Below, in pieces: positions 11,658-23,291 of a stretch of DNA of 64,000 bases. The stretch is from contig NC_046333.1 in the NCBI RefSeq assembly GCF_000738735.6, positions 144,141,597-144,205,596 on the forward strand, read 5' to 3'. The stretch is from Corvus cornix cornix (lineage: Eukaryota; Chordata; Aves; Passeriformes; Corvidae). The notes beneath the pieces were generated by a model. It was not told the DNA's origin, made no database searches, and saw only the letters and a program-made list of their open reading frames with translations. The position numbers were made by a program, and so were the translations under genes. Each line of letters starts with the position of its first letter. Position 1 is the first letter of the stretch.

Positions 11658-14246
11658 TATCTATAAGCTAAGATATATCTTTTTCACCCAAATATTTTGA
11701 AAGCAATTAATTATCTCATTAGTAGATAGACTTGTAGACTGTAAGTTCATTGAAAATATATCAAGTCTTATTCTAGACACACGTTTTGCAATTATTCTAT
11801 TTCATGGGTTCCCAATTATCTTTGGTTGAACCAGCATTTAAATCAGCAAAGAGAACAAGGAGCAACTGAGCACTGGACCAGTCCTGTGGGACACAAGTTT
11901 CCAGTTTGGTTTTGTCTCTAATCAGAGCAGAACTTTAAAATCTACAAAACGTTTGTAGCTATATCTTTTTAGAATTTCTACTGGCAACCTCAGCTATTTT
12001 GTTGAGATATTTTGGTTTAGATGAAATGTTTTAATGTTCATAAAATATCTTCCTTTTACTTAATGAACATTAAATGCTGCTTTTTTTTAAACTATTAAGT
12101 TCACCACTATCTTTTTCCCATAGTGGCAAGATGCCTTGAAGAACCTTGTACCTGGAAATCTTAATTTTTCATTCTTCAAAATCTGAGTAACCACCAATGA
12201 GCCCCATGAAATCCACAGCGTGTTGTGGGAAATACGTTGCTCCTGGGAGCCCAAGCTGTAGGATTGAAGGGGGACCTAGATTACACCTCACATAAATCAG
12301 TATGCTAATAGGGAAATGAAGGATAATGATTTATTGCACTAAAACAAAATATTTGGCTTATTAAAAAAGAAACATGCTGATTTAGGTTTAAACAATTTAT
12401 TAAAAACATTTTAATAGGGGAAATATTACTAGAAATATTTTGATTTTATTAGATAGGAGTTGAATTACTGAGGTTTCAAGAGGAAATTGTCCTGTTTATG
12501 GAAGATTGTAGGTTGTTCCCACCAAGAATTCCCCTTTCTTTGTAACACCAAAGAATCTGAACTTTAAGTCCTCTGGCTTCAGGCTTTAAACCACATTTCC
12601 TTTTCCTCTGATTTTAACTACACCTTTGGAATAGTTTGCACCCAGCTAAGCAAATGCTATGCACTCTAGGGACATGTGTTTTGTGTGGAGAAGTGTCTGG
12701 AACAAGAGCTAATCCTCTGTTGCAACATGAGGTTGTCCTGAGGGAACAGACTCCACTGCTGAACAAACCTTTTTTCATTCTTGTTAAGGCACTACTTTCC
12801 AATCCTCACTTTCATCGCATTTGGTGTACCACGGATTTGAGTGTCTTTGTATTTGATATGGGGAGGAGACTTTTTACAAAGGAAAAACAGCATCAAGAAC
12901 CATCAGGCATAATCATGCCAGTGTAATTCTTACACAGCAGCAAGCTTAGTGATTCACAGTGTTTCATGCCAAACACTTTGAATCGATGTGAAGCAAGCAA
13001 GAAAAGTAATCCTGCCCTAGAACATTCCTTCTGCCATCAGTGCTCCCCAAAAATGTTTTTTTGAAAACTCATGTTCAGAGAGCCTCTCAAGCCAAAGCAG
13101 CTCATGCATGTTTCAGGCTGTGTGGGAGTTTGAATAGTCATGATCCTGCTCTGGGCACCTTTTGGACAACTCTTGCAAGTGCCTGTTTTGTGTCTGCACA
13201 TCTTGTGCTCATTGTTTACCAGGCAGTCATGGGACCAGAGTAGAAATGAAGACACTTGCAGCATTGCACACAGCTAACAGAAACAGAGTGAACGAAACAT
13301 ATACCTCTGTGCTATTGAACCTGGCTGAGTCTTTTTGTGCAAGGATTCCAAACAAAGGGCTTCTGCAGGCATAATCCCTTGACTCAACTCCAATATCAGC
13401 CTCAGAGAATGTGCAAGATCCTTGCTGACATGTTTTTGAAATCAAGAGGATGGTCTCCTTCTCCACTGTTTTGATCACCTACAGTGCTCTCCATGGCTGC
13501 TGTTCCCTCACCTGTGGTGTTCTTTCTTTGGTTAGGCTGGAGTTCCTGCCACTCTTCGGTGGTAGCGCCTTTCTCCCTCAGAGATCCACTACTTACCTGT
13601 ACCTCCCAGCTCTGAGTCACAGCTCTCCAGGAAGCAAGCAGAAACCAGTCATATGCACAGACCAAACATGCACACAAGACAGACAATTATCACCTGCAGA
13701 GATGCACATTTTTTAGCTTAAGAGGTTAAACACTCTTATCATCACATCCTGCACCTCCAGCACAAGGAAAGATGGTAGTTTCAGTGTCACATCAGCATAA
13801 TACATATCTAATTTATCTTTCAGGAAAATGATGTCTCTCCCCCTCATTGTAAAGAATGGGGAAAAAAGGAGTACCTGTTCCTCCTTTTGTTATTGCCATG
13901 AGTCTCTTAGGTCCAGCTAAGATAAAGCACAGGATTATAAGAGAAGGCTGGGACTGGGCCACTGTTTTCACTTCACTCAGCTTCTGAGACCCTGTAGGAA
14001 CATGAAAAGGGATTAGGAGTCCAGTGAATTGACAGGACAGAACAACACAGGGCATATCAGCATACCTGATAGGATGTAGCAGCACCTGCAATGTCATTGT
14101 GGTAGTGACATTGTGACAACTCAATGTTAACAGGGCCTGTGGTAGCAAAAGATGAGAAAAATCAGGAGGAAAACCAGCCCTTGCCATTTGGGAACAGGAG
14201 ATGCAGGGCTTCCATTCAGTCATGATATACAACTACAAAATCAATA
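11658..14246. other. Unassigned non-coding sequence
   Basis: About 2.6 kb without a recognised repeat. Around 13440-13700 the DNA is less AT-rich and has overlapping open frames on both strands (83-94 residues), a common effect of higher GC. A 139-residue minus frame lies at 13813-14232, just outside the CR1 3' end. None resembles a known protein. Confidence 0.5.
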
Positions 14247-14640
14247 GCTGAGGTTAGCAGGGACCTCTGGAGGTCTTCTGGTCTAACCCCTCTTCTCAGG
14301 TGGGGTGTCCTAGAGTTGTTTGTCCAGGACCATGTTCAGTTGGGTTTAAATATCTCCAAGGACAGAGACTGCAATCTCTCTGGGAAACCTGTACCAGTAT
14401 TTGAGCGTCTTCACTGTGAAAATTATTTTTCTTATTTTAAACATGATTTCCTATTTTTTAGTTTGTGTCCTTAGCTTTTTCTCCTGTCAATGGACACTGG
14501 TGAGAAGAGTCTGGCTCCCTTATCTTCATTCCCTCCCATCAGGTATTTATCCCACAGAAAAGATTCACTGGAGCCTTCTCCTCTCCAGGCTGAACAGTCG
14601 CAGCTCTCTCAACTTGCCTTTGTGTGAGTGATGCCCCAAG
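14247..14640 (-). mobile_element. Older CR1 LINE, 3' portion (split by an insertion)
   Basis: The 3' end faces left, with a degraded GGGACCTCTGGAGGTC start. Recognisable blocks follow: TCTAACCCC, TTTAAATATCTCCAAGGACAG, the cleavage-like CTCTCTGGGAAACCTGTACCAG, and CTCTCCAGGCTGAACAGTCGCAGC. It stops abruptly near 14640 inside a conserved CR1 block and resumes at about 15495. It is more diverged than the element inserted into it, which agrees with its being the older host copy. Confidence 0.86.
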
Positions 14641-15494
14641 CAGTACAGAAGGCCAGCTTTGCTGAGGCGGGATCTTCTGGAACTCAAACAGGGAAAGAAA
14701 TTTTATAGACATTGGAAACAAGGACAGGTGACTCAGGGAGACTACAGGGATGCCATTAGCCACTGTAGGTAGAAAATCCATGTGGACAAAGGTCAGTTAG
14801 AGCTGGGCATAGCTGTGAAGGACAACAAAAAGGCCACTTTTTGAAATACAAAAGAAGGACAGTGATACCGTTGCTCCATAACTTGATGAGGTCAGACATC
14901 TCACAAATAAGGATGTAGACAAACTGAGACGTTTATTCCCTGCTCCGCCTCTGCTTTTAGCACCGATTACACCTGGATCCTTGTCTTGGAAGATCATGAC
15001 TGGGGGAATGGTAAACTCCCAGCTCACTCTGCACTTGTTCATCCTAATGTGTCCCAAGAAGGGTGACCAAGCTGGTAAAAGGTGTCAAGAGCAAGACTTA
15101 CGAGGAGCAGCTGAGGTCACTTGGCTGTTCATCTTGGAGGACAGAAGGCTGAGGGGTGCCCTTGTCACAGTGTAACATTCCTCAAGGGGGCTGGTGGAGA
15201 GGGAGGTGCTGTTGTCCTCTCTCTGGTGACCAGTGATAAGGCATGAGGAAATAGAATAATGCTGCATCAGAAGTTCATATTGGACATTGAGAAAAGGTTC
15301 TTAGTTGAGAGGGTCACTGGAACAGGCCCACCAGGGAAGTGGTCAGGGCACCAAACCTGCCAGAGTTCAAGGAACATTGTTTCCAGTCATCTGGTTAAGG
15401 TTAAGGTGGTCCTTCAAGGAGCAGGGAGTTGGACTTGATAATTTTTATGAGTCCCTTCCAATTTGATATATTCTGTGATTCTGATTCTATGAAT
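14641..15494 (+). mobile_element. CR1 LINE nested in an opposite-strand CR1, internally deleted
   Basis: From 14641 the plus strand keeps a recognisable ORF2 segment from before the reverse transcriptase domain: residues such as LLELKQGKKFYRHWKQGQVT and AVKDNKK are readable, interrupted by stops and frameshifts. Near 15045 it jumps to the C-terminal ORF2 region (LEDRRLRG, about 15135-15160), so the part encoding most of the reverse transcriptase domain is missing. It ends in a CR1 3' UTR with TTCTGTGATTCTGATTCTATGAAT at about 15471-15494. The surrounding older minus-strand CR1 continues on both sides, so this copy inserted into it. The internal deletion could have arisen at insertion or later. 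It cannot be active. Confidence 0.85.
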
Positions 15495-15650
15495 CATCTT
15501 CTTAATCTCCAGTATATCCATATCTCTTTTGCTGTGAGTGGCCAAGCTCTGCACATAGCACCCAGATGTGCCTCACCAGGGCAGAGCAGAGGGGCAGGAT
15601 CACCTCCCTCAACCTGCTGGCAATGTTCTCTCTATCGCAGCCCTGGAGAA
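15495..15650 (-). mobile_element. Older CR1 LINE, second part of the split copy
   Basis: The CR1 interrupted at 14640 resumes here in the same orientation and at the next part of ORF2: CATCTTC, CTCCAGTATATCC, CACCCAGATGTGCCTCACC, then GGGGCAGGATCACCTCCCTC at about 15593-15612. Similarity fades after about 15650. It is in register with 14247-14640, which supports one split element rather than two separate insertions. Confidence 0.82.
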
Positions 15651-18388
15651 CAGGCACTAAGCCACGCTTTTGAGCTCTGTCGGGCTTCATGGGCAGAAAA
15701 ATAAAGAGTATCTTTAAATGAGAAGGTCACAGCATTCTGGGCATTTTGTGCCTTCTGCCCACTCTTTTTATTGCCAAGTGCCCATGAACAGTAGCAGAGT
15801 GGCAAAGTTTGCATACCTTGATCTCAAGACTTTGTGCAACTATGTCATTGCAAACCTGTCTTTATAAAGAGCTCTGTCAGAGTTGGTGCAGCACTTTGGG
15901 GTTGGGACTTGCCACATGTCAGTTACAATTCACTTACACTCTGTGTAGATTCTCTTAGCGTACAGAAAGTATGAGGTAACTTACTCTTCTTCCAGACTGT
16001 GGCTTATAGATGCTCACCCTACCCTTCAGTCCAGTAGCTTCTCCTGGAGTGAAAATACACCACCTTACACTCACATGAAGAGTGTGAAAGTTCACTTGGT
16101 AGCAGGTACCCCACAGTAAGCGTAAACTGTGAGGTAGAACCTACCTCCAATGAGACATCTTGCTAAAAAGCAGCTTGTTTTGCCCAGGAGGTCTGGCAGT
16201 CTGGTATTCAGGGTGTCTGACACTTTATATTCACATCATAGCCCACAAAAGGATCCACACAGAGCCTTTCAGTGTTGATAATGAACAACCCCTCTAGTAA
16301 TTAAGCTCTGCACCTTTTGAAAACAGTTTCAAGTCTTCTGGGAATCTTTAATTCTCACATGTGTCACCGAAACACAGGTTCAGTATTCCCACAGAAAGCA
16401 GCAATCCCTCTGATTTACGGACTTCCCCACCCTTGCAACTGAGACACTGACATGTTCTGCTCCAGGCACTGGAAAGCTCAGCACAGCATTCTCTCTTTTT
16501 TTTTTTTTTTCTCTCTTCCCTAAAGAAAGTGTTTCCTGTCAAATTAACGTTCCCAATTACAAGTGGATCTAATCCCTGGTGATTACCTACCTACCCTAAT
16601 TGACTGTGTTGTTCCCAACCAAGGCAGGGTGTTTGAACAGACAAAAAAAAAAAGATACTGATTTGCTGGGACAGAGAGAAAACACTTACCTGCAGAAAAT
16701 ATAAGCCTTCAGAAAATATGAGCCAGCATTCTCTCTCCCAATTACTGCTCTTCATCCTTTGGGCAATTAAAAATGTCTTGGAAAGTTTATGAGTTCTAGA
16801 AAATTTAGTCACATATAAAGTCTGCTGGTCCAGCTGGTCCCTGTGAATCTGGGATTAAGATACAACTCAGAGTTTTCTGAAATGCATTGGGAATTAAAAT
16901 TTTTTTTTTAATTCTACTTAATGCCAAAACAATGTGCTTCCCTTACTGTCTAATTCCTAATTTCAAGGTATTAGGTCTTAGTTTTATGATTAATAGGGAT
17001 GTAGAGTGTAACACTCCAAAAATTATGTGTTCTCTCTAATACCACCTCATATTGGTTTCAGAGGTGTTTTTCAAGGAAGAAACCAGGTACCTGTTAATCA
17101 CAATAAGATTTTGGATCACTAATACCTAAGTTATTTGTATTCATCTTATGTACTAGTCAAAGCAAATATGGCAAATCAGGGAGTACAAGATATATAAACT
17201 AACAGGGAATTTCTGCCTGTTTGGGGCTTTACTTGTTGGTACAAAATTATCAGAAACAAAGGAAGAAATATCTTCTGATGTTTCAGCTATGTCCTGCAAA
17301 ACACCAAATGCAAACAGAAGAGCTCTGTGTCCTAAGGAGGAGTGGTAAAGAAAAAGAGTGTAAATTTTCCTCTGCTCAATTTCAACAGCACAATACCTGG
17401 GAACTTCACCACCTCCAATACCACTGAGCACCATCCTTCCGTCTTCCAAAAAAACTTATAAACACCATGGTTCGGATCCAAATCTGAGGTCAGCTGATGG
17501 TTTTTTACTGACTTGAAGAAAAGTGACCTGATCTACACTGTGGAAGGATTTTCTCTACACTGCAAAAGGAGAGAATTGTAAAAGGCTCCTAAAAAGACCT
17601 TTAAACAGCCCCATGATTCTGAGCAAAGCCATTCACCAGCCCCACACATGCCAGCCATCAAATCCAAAGAGACTTTTAGGTGCTGTCAATACACTACAGC
17701 AGTCAAGAAGAGTGACAGGCACCTCGACATATTGGTATTGTTAGCATATGAGAGTTACATGAGATTCTGATGGCAAAAGATACGAACTCTGGCTATTGTT
17801 TGCAGAGTGATTTATCAGCCTTGTTTAAGTGGAAATGTAAATTAGAGGGGAAAGGATTTAAGTGTGCGAATTATTCTTAAACTTATTGTCTTATATGGAA
17901 ATGCAAAGTAGGAAAAACATGGCTAAAAATTATAGGGTAGTACTAAATTTCCTAAATCATCAAAATACCTCCTGGGACATGTTTTTCCATGTTTAATTCA
18001 ATGAGCCCTTGAAAACGAAAAGGGATGTGGTGTAGGAGGAATAGTAAGGAACCGGCAAGCGCTCTGCATGTGTTTCTGATACAATTCTGCATTTTAGTAG
18101 CCTGTGACCTTGCTCAGCATCATCTATACCCCTAACTACATTTACCAGCACCAAGCAAAGGGGCACTTTTTAGCCTACCAGATCATTAAATAAATGTGCA
18201 GATGCAGACTTATTTGCAACAAACACACACCCATCTGTTATGTCAATGCTCCACTGGATACTGTTCCTTAAAGGAAAATATCCTTATTTCACCTAAATTA
18301 TGAACAAACCAGAATGAGAAACAGCCCCAGCCAGAATAAAATGGAAGCCAGTCCTGTTGAACTTACTGTTATATTAATCTTAAACACA
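15651..18388. other. Unassigned non-coding sequence
   Basis: About 2.7 kb with no recognised gene or interspersed repeat. It contains a pyrimidine tract at 16490-16519 and an A run at 16643-16653. The stretch around 17740-17900 looks complex and evenly composed and could be checked for conservation. Confidence 0.5.
16490..16519. repeat. T-rich pyrimidine tract
   Basis: Fifteen consecutive T (about 16496-16510) flanked on both sides by CTCTCTT. Simple low-complexity DNA. Confidence 0.9.
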
Positions 18389-18394
18389 CTTCAT
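18389..18394. repeat. Left target-site duplication of solo LTR
   Basis: CTTCAT stands immediately left of the LTR's TG and is repeated exactly to its right at 18686-18691. A 6-bp duplication is usual for class II (ERVK/beta-like) retroviral integrations. Confidence 0.88.
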
Positions 18395-18685
18395 TGTCGG
18401 GGTCTCCCCCCCTGCCATGTGGTCCTGGGAGAGGGGCCCTGGGGGGGAGGTACAGGGTTTCCCTCACCCCTGGTCAGCCTCATTCCCCATTGGTTGTTTT
18501 GTGTTCCCCTGCGCGGGCAAGGACCCTCGGGTCCCGTGATTGAGCAGTTCCTCGGCAGAGCCCCGGCCATGCGGCTGGAGAAATAAACATCTCTGAAACA
18601 TCTACCAAGAATTGGTCCATATATATTTCTTTTCCACAGGGGCCTCGTTGTCTGATACATGTGTTGCAGTATCCCCACTGTAACA
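18395..18685 (+). mobile_element. Solo LTR of a class II (ERVK-like) endogenous retrovirus
   Basis: A compact 291-bp element begins TGTCGGGG and ends GTAACA, bounded by identical CTTCAT hexamers. It has a polyadenylation signal AATAAA at 18582-18587, a short AT-rich box (CATATATATTT, about 18618-18628), and a terminal half resembling songbird LTRs I recognise (GGCCTCGTTGTC). It is the most GC- and CpG-rich stretch of the window (GCGCGGGCAAGG, GGACCCTCGGGTCCCG), unlike its flanks. Retained CpGs and exact duplications suggest a fairly young insertion. No internal viral genes are present, so the provirus was removed by LTR-LTR recombination. The overlapping 68-95 residue minus-strand frames are by-products of the GC content. 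Confidence 0.87.
18582..18587 (+). promoter_or_regulatory. Polyadenylation signal inside solo LTR
   Basis: AATAAA within GAGAAATAAACATC, about 100 bp before the LTR 3' end. This is the expected place for the R-region signal. Confidence 0.6.
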
Positions 18686-18691
18686 CTTCAT
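18686..18691. repeat. Right target-site duplication of solo LTR
   Basis: An exact copy of CTTCAT found at 18389-18394, immediately after the LTR end. Confidence 0.88.
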
Positions 18692-19471
18692 CTCCTTCTT
18701 ACAATGAAACTTTTGAGTCATTTATCTTCACTGTCTGATGGAAAAACAGTGCACTCAGAGATGGTGTCTTGCAGCCACCTCAAAAGCCAGTATCACCCCC
18801 TAAATATTTTAATGAAAATAATTTTTAATCCTGATTGATTACTGATTATGAGCAGTGTTCATTATTCTTCCTGATACCTTTTTTTTTTAATAAAGTGCAT
18901 TTGTTAAAGCATAAAATTGGTCAGGATTACAAATAACTTGCCCTGACAGCTGGAGGGCAGCATTTCCCTCACAATGAAAAACAATTTGTCTGCAGTGAAG
19001 ACAGATGTCAGAACAGTAATTAGTATGTTTCAACTAGAAAGGATCAATAATTCTTCAAAACCACCCCTGATACAACAGAAATCTGAATCAATCTCCTGAG
19101 GTGTTTGGGGGAACAGGGATGTAGTCCTTCGTTTAAAAACAACTTCAGGGTCCATGGTGCATCCTTGGCATCCCATTGCTATGGAAGGGAAGGGGGCAGG
19201 ATAGAGCAGCACCCCAGACAAGTTCTAGGGCCACCACCAACATCACAGGGATACTCCCTTGCTGTTCCTTCTAGGAACTGACTGCCAGGGTTTTACTCTT
19301 GAAAGAGTGCAACTTCTTGGCTGGATCGGGGAGAGACATCCCTCATTTGCAGGACAGAGTAACTTCATCAACAGGGATCTGGGCAGAGTCCAGGCTTTGA
19401 AGTTGGTTGGGTTGGGCTCTGTATCGGCAGTCCTGAAGTTGCTGATGGGGAGGTGGAATTGTGGTGGTCCT
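18692..19471. other. Unassigned non-coding sequence
   Basis: About 0.8 kb between the solo LTR and the next CR1. No repeat or gene is recognised. A T run lies near 18880-18888. Confidence 0.5.
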
Positions 19472-19950
19472 CATCAGACTTGTGCTCCAGACCCTTCCCC
19501 AGTTCCATTGCCCTTCTCTGGACTTGCTCCAGCCCCTCAATGCCTTTCTTTTAATGAGGGACCAAGAACTGGACACAGATTCAAGGTGCACCCACCCGCT
19601 GCTGAGTACAGGGGGCTATCACTGCCCTGGTCCTGCAGGCCACATTAGTTCTGATACAGGCCAGGTGCCATTGGCCTTCTTGACCACCTGGGCCCACACT
19701 CATGTGCCTGATGTCTGAGACACGCTGTCTCATGTTCAGCCACTTTTGACCAGCACTCAAAGGACCTTTTCCTCTGGGAGTTTTTCCAGCCACTGCCCCC
19801 AGCCTGTAGTGCTGCCTGGGGCTATTGTGATCCAAGTGCAGGACCCAGCACTTCATCTTGTTGAACTTTATACCACTGGCCTCAGCCTATCATCTCTGCT
19901 TGTTCAGAACCCTCTGCAGGTCCTTCCTAATCTCCAGCAGATCAACACAC
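19472..19950 (-). mobile_element. CR1 LINE ORF2 fragment without its 3' end
   Basis: Conserved CR1 blocks are read on the plus strand in inverse order: GCCCTTCTCTGGACTTGCTCC, CTGGTCCTGCAGGCCAC, TCTGATACAGGCCAGGTGCC, TTGGCCTTCTTGACCACC, then CTAATCTCCAGCAGATCAAC near 19930-19949. These encode the C-terminal reverse transcriptase region on the minus strand, broken by frameshifts. The CR1 3' UTR expected at the left is absent, so this is a decayed or deleted copy. At the right it meets an LTR fragment with no intervening sequence. Confidence 0.85.
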
Positions 19951-20207
19951 CCTTATGGATACATCCCTTTTGCCAGCTGGGGCCAACTGTTCTGGCTGTG
20001 TCCCCTCCCAAGTCCTTGTGTACCTCCAGCCTCCTTGCAGAGAAAAGTGATGATGAGGAGCAGAAAAGGCCTTGACTCTGTGTCAGTGTTGCTCAGCATT
20101 GACTAAACATCCCTGCGTTATCAACTGTTTCCAGCACAAATCCAAAACACAGTTCCATACCAGCTGCTATGGACAAAATTGACTCTACCCCAACCAAAAC
20201 CAGCACA
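19951..20207 (-). mobile_element. Truncated LTR, same family as 584-1171
   Basis: It shares long blocks with the LTR at 584-1171: GAGCAGAAAAGGCCTTG, CTGTTTCCAGCACAAATCC and ACTGTGTTTTGG (minus strand). The retroviral 5' end is intact at the right (CCAGCACA, so TGTGCTGG on the minus strand). The element stops at the left near 19951, in the middle of the U3-like region, where the CR1 begins. About half the LTR is gone, so no duplication can be found. Confidence 0.78.
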
Positions 20208-22727
20208 TTGCCCAGTTCCTATCTCAAAATTACAACCAAATTTTTAGCCTTCCTCCAATCCAAGAAGTAGGGGAAAGGAATCACTGAGTGATCAACTCAG
20301 CAGTCCATTACACAAGCAAATCTATATACATGTTAAGCTAGTGGTATCTTAGTAAAATAAACTAAAACATGGTGTGATACTACCACACAGGACTGCGTTA
20401 TATTTACTGCATTAGCTTTTTATTTTTGAGAACTCTAAATGCTACTTCTTTTTCTTTTTATTTCCTTATTTTCACACACATGGAGTATTGATATCAGGTT
20501 CCAGCCACCTCAAGAAGCAATTTCGAAGAAGTTTCTGACATGATTTGTGTTCCAGTGGTCAATTGTTCTATTTTCTCACAGAAGGTCATTGCTAAGACAA
20601 ATGCCTGACAAAAATCTGCTGTCTTTCATCATTAGATTTTTCTGAGTTGATGGATTCCTACCCAGGGAAGCTTTACACAAGCTGCACTGAGAGAGGCAGA
20701 AACACTCTACTGTGAATTTTTACCATTTTATCTCCAACTCAGTGCTTGCAAACTGTTTCGCAGGTGGGGAGCCAGGTCTGCCGTGTCTTAGGCTATCTGC
20801 TGCTTCCTTTTGCAAGCAGTGGTCTAAGGCAGGATAGGGTTTGCACTTTCAGATGATTTTTTTACCACCTTCTGGCTAAAAAGTTAATGCCATATTGGTC
20901 AAAAATTGAGGTTAAGGCAGGTCTTAAAGCCATCCTTGGAGCAAAAAAGATTTCCTTATTTGTGAAGGTACTGTGGGGGTTGCTGGAAATTCATACAGAT
21001 CCAGTACTAAGAGCCCAGCAGTGCTGATTTTCACCTTCTAAGGACTTTGCTGCTTTCTACATAGAAATGCTGAGCAGCTTTTTTTTTTTTTTTTTAAGGG
21101 ATGTGAGCTTTTAATTATTGTATTAACATTGTCAACTGTCAAACGCTTTGAAATAATTTAATATTCCCAGTCTCCTTACAACCTGTTTATTGATATTCAT
21201 GAAGTGAATCCCCTCTTGAGATGTCTAGACTGAATGTCAATATGGTTTATAGATGAAGATGTGGTTTATAGATGGAAGGTATTAATAATTGAATCCTGAA
21301 ATTGTTTAATTTTACTTCAATAAAAGGCCAGGCAGGACAGGAACCAATATATCCTTTTACTAAATTGATGTACAAGTGAGTACAGCGAATTGGAATAATT
21401 TCAACCATCAATGATGAAGAAAAAAAAATTATTGACTTGGAAGGCATATTTTAATAAATAAAATTATTTTGTTAGAAACATCTTCCTGGGTGAAATTCCT
21501 TCTTAACACATATGACATGAGTAGAGATACTTCTTTATTGTGTCTACATGCACTAGACATAACTTATGGAAGATATATTTTAGCCTTCTGCCTCTCCTTG
21601 AAAGTCATACAAGAAAGGAGTGAGTAGAGACATGTTTGCAAGAATTATCGGAGGAGTAATATTTAAGGTCTATGCAGGAAATACAGAATAAATATTATTT
21701 CTCCTTTATTATTCATAGCATCACAATAGCTGGTCATAGCACTCCCTCTGTCCTTATGAAATATTCTTATCCGATAATCTAATCAGGATGAGAAAAGGTC
21801 TGGGAATATCTTGAAGGAGACGATTTCTAACCTTTCAAATGTGAAAAAAACTTCTTTCATGGACAAGCACATGACAGATGCAAACCTAGAGAAAAGAAGA
21901 AATATTGTCCAATTGGTAAATTGCAATAGCTCTGCTGGAAATGGTGGGGTCCCAAAGGTGAGAGCAAGCTTTCAGGGAGACCACTTGATCAGTGCCTCAC
22001 TTGCCTGTTATGTTTATAACATTTTCTAGCATTGAGGACTCATTGATCAAATATCCACAGTCTGATCCCATACATACTGAAGTCAACATTACTTTATTTC
22101 TTACTAACTTAGCAGATATTGTATCTCAATCTTGAAAAGATCCATTTACAGCTTCCTCAATTGTGTTGTAATCCCTGATAGACTCAGTAGTTATTGTTTA
22201 TTAGTACCTTAGGTTTCTACAGCACTTTTTAGTTTTACTATGACTAGAATCAAAATGTTTGATTCCTTTCATAAAGGGAACTAAGTGTTTTTCTGGGTGC
22301 ACATGTGACAAGAAGGAAACATTGCTATAGGTTTCCTGGTCTACACAGGATCTCTATTATCATTATGATCTCTTTTAAAAGGGCATCTATTAAGTCCTCA
22401 CAGATATTCTATACCAATTCTGTGCCAGTGTAAAACAATTCAGAAGTTAACCTCAGTTTAACACCTGACTCGTCTGAGTATGAGCAAAGCTGAAAGATAA
22501 TTTTAACTGAAAACCACAAGGAGAATTTAGCCAAGAGATGGCTGTAGGTTACCTGCTAAGGTTCAGGATTCACTAAGAACCTCTCATTAGGAAGCTCATC
22601 GAGATCCTCTCATAGGAAAATACCGTGTCACTTTTAGTCTCACACAGCACTGGAATGGTACCCATCTTTAATAACTATGTTTTTAAAAGACAGATGTCCC
22701 TGTTATCGCAGTACCAAATTGGCAAAC
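20208..22727. other. Unassigned non-coding sequence
   Basis: About 2.5 kb with no recognised gene or interspersed repeat. It includes a 17-base T run at 21079-21095. Open frames stay below 75 residues. Confidence 0.5.
21079..21095. repeat. Poly-T run
   Basis: Seventeen T in a row. No retrotransposed sequence is recognised at either side, so it is treated as a simple homopolymer. Confidence 0.9.
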
Positions 22728-23106
22728 ACAGAATCATGGGCTCATAGAATCATTAAGGTTGTAAACGACCTCCATGGTCATTGGGTCCAACCTTTGATGG
22801 AACATCATCTCATCGACTAAACCACAGCACTAAGTGCCACATCCAATAGTTTCTTGAACACTTCCGGGGATTTTGACTTCACCAATTTCCTGAATAGTCC
22901 ATTCCAGTCCTTATCCACCCTTTCTGTGAAGAAATTGCTCCTGATATCAAACCTGAACCTTCCCTGGCACAGCTTGAAGCCCTTGCCTCTTGTCCTGTCT
23001 CTAGTTGCCTGGGAGAAGAGACCAAGCCCCACCTGGCCACAACCTCCTTTCAGGGAGTTGTAGAGAGTGATAAGGTCCCCGCTGAGCCTCCTTTTCTCCA
23101 GGCTAA
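22728..23106 (-). mobile_element. CR1 LINE, 3' part of a copy split by another CR1
   Basis: The 3' terminus lies at the left (ACAGAATCATGGGCTCATAGAATC). The minus strand then reads the last part of ORF2: FSLEKRRLSGDLITLYNSLK and GGCGQVGLGLFSQATRDRTR are clear and uninterrupted from 23110 to about 22990, followed by the usual C-terminal block. The 97-residue frame at 22817-23110 is this tail. It ends exactly where a second CR1 3' end begins. Confidence 0.92.
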
Positions 23107-23291
23107 ACATAGAATTATAGAATCATAGAACATGCTGAGTTGGAAAGGATCCATCAGGATCGTCACATCCAATTCCTGGCCCTGCACAGGACACCTGAAG
23201 AAACCCACCATGTTTCTGAGAGTGTTATCTGAGCCCTGCTTGAGCTCAGGCTTGGTTGTGTGACCCCTTCCATGGGGAGCCTGTTCCAGTG
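23107..23291 (-). mobile_element. Short CR1 insertion nested in a CR1, same orientation
   Basis: A second complete CR1 3' terminus (CATAGAATTATAGAATCATAG) starts at 23107 inside the host copy's ORF2. Only about 185 bp of 3' UTR follow (TTGGAAAGGATCCATCAGGATC, TGGGGAGCCTGTTCCAGTG). Host sequence then resumes at about 23292 at the expected place, with roughly ten host bases lost. The minus-strand frame 23163-23483 runs from host ORF2 (REVIFPLYPALV, VLEHVQRRA) straight into this UTR, which proves the interruption. Confidence 0.88.

Noticed and set aside
13402..14232. Open frames of 83-139 residues on both strands
   Set aside because: Both strands are open in less AT-rich DNA, there is no family resemblance, and lengths are within chance.
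584..20207. Possible provirus bounded by two same-family LTRs
   Set aside because: The interval is too long, contains unrelated repeats and no retroviral genes, and the second LTR is truncated.
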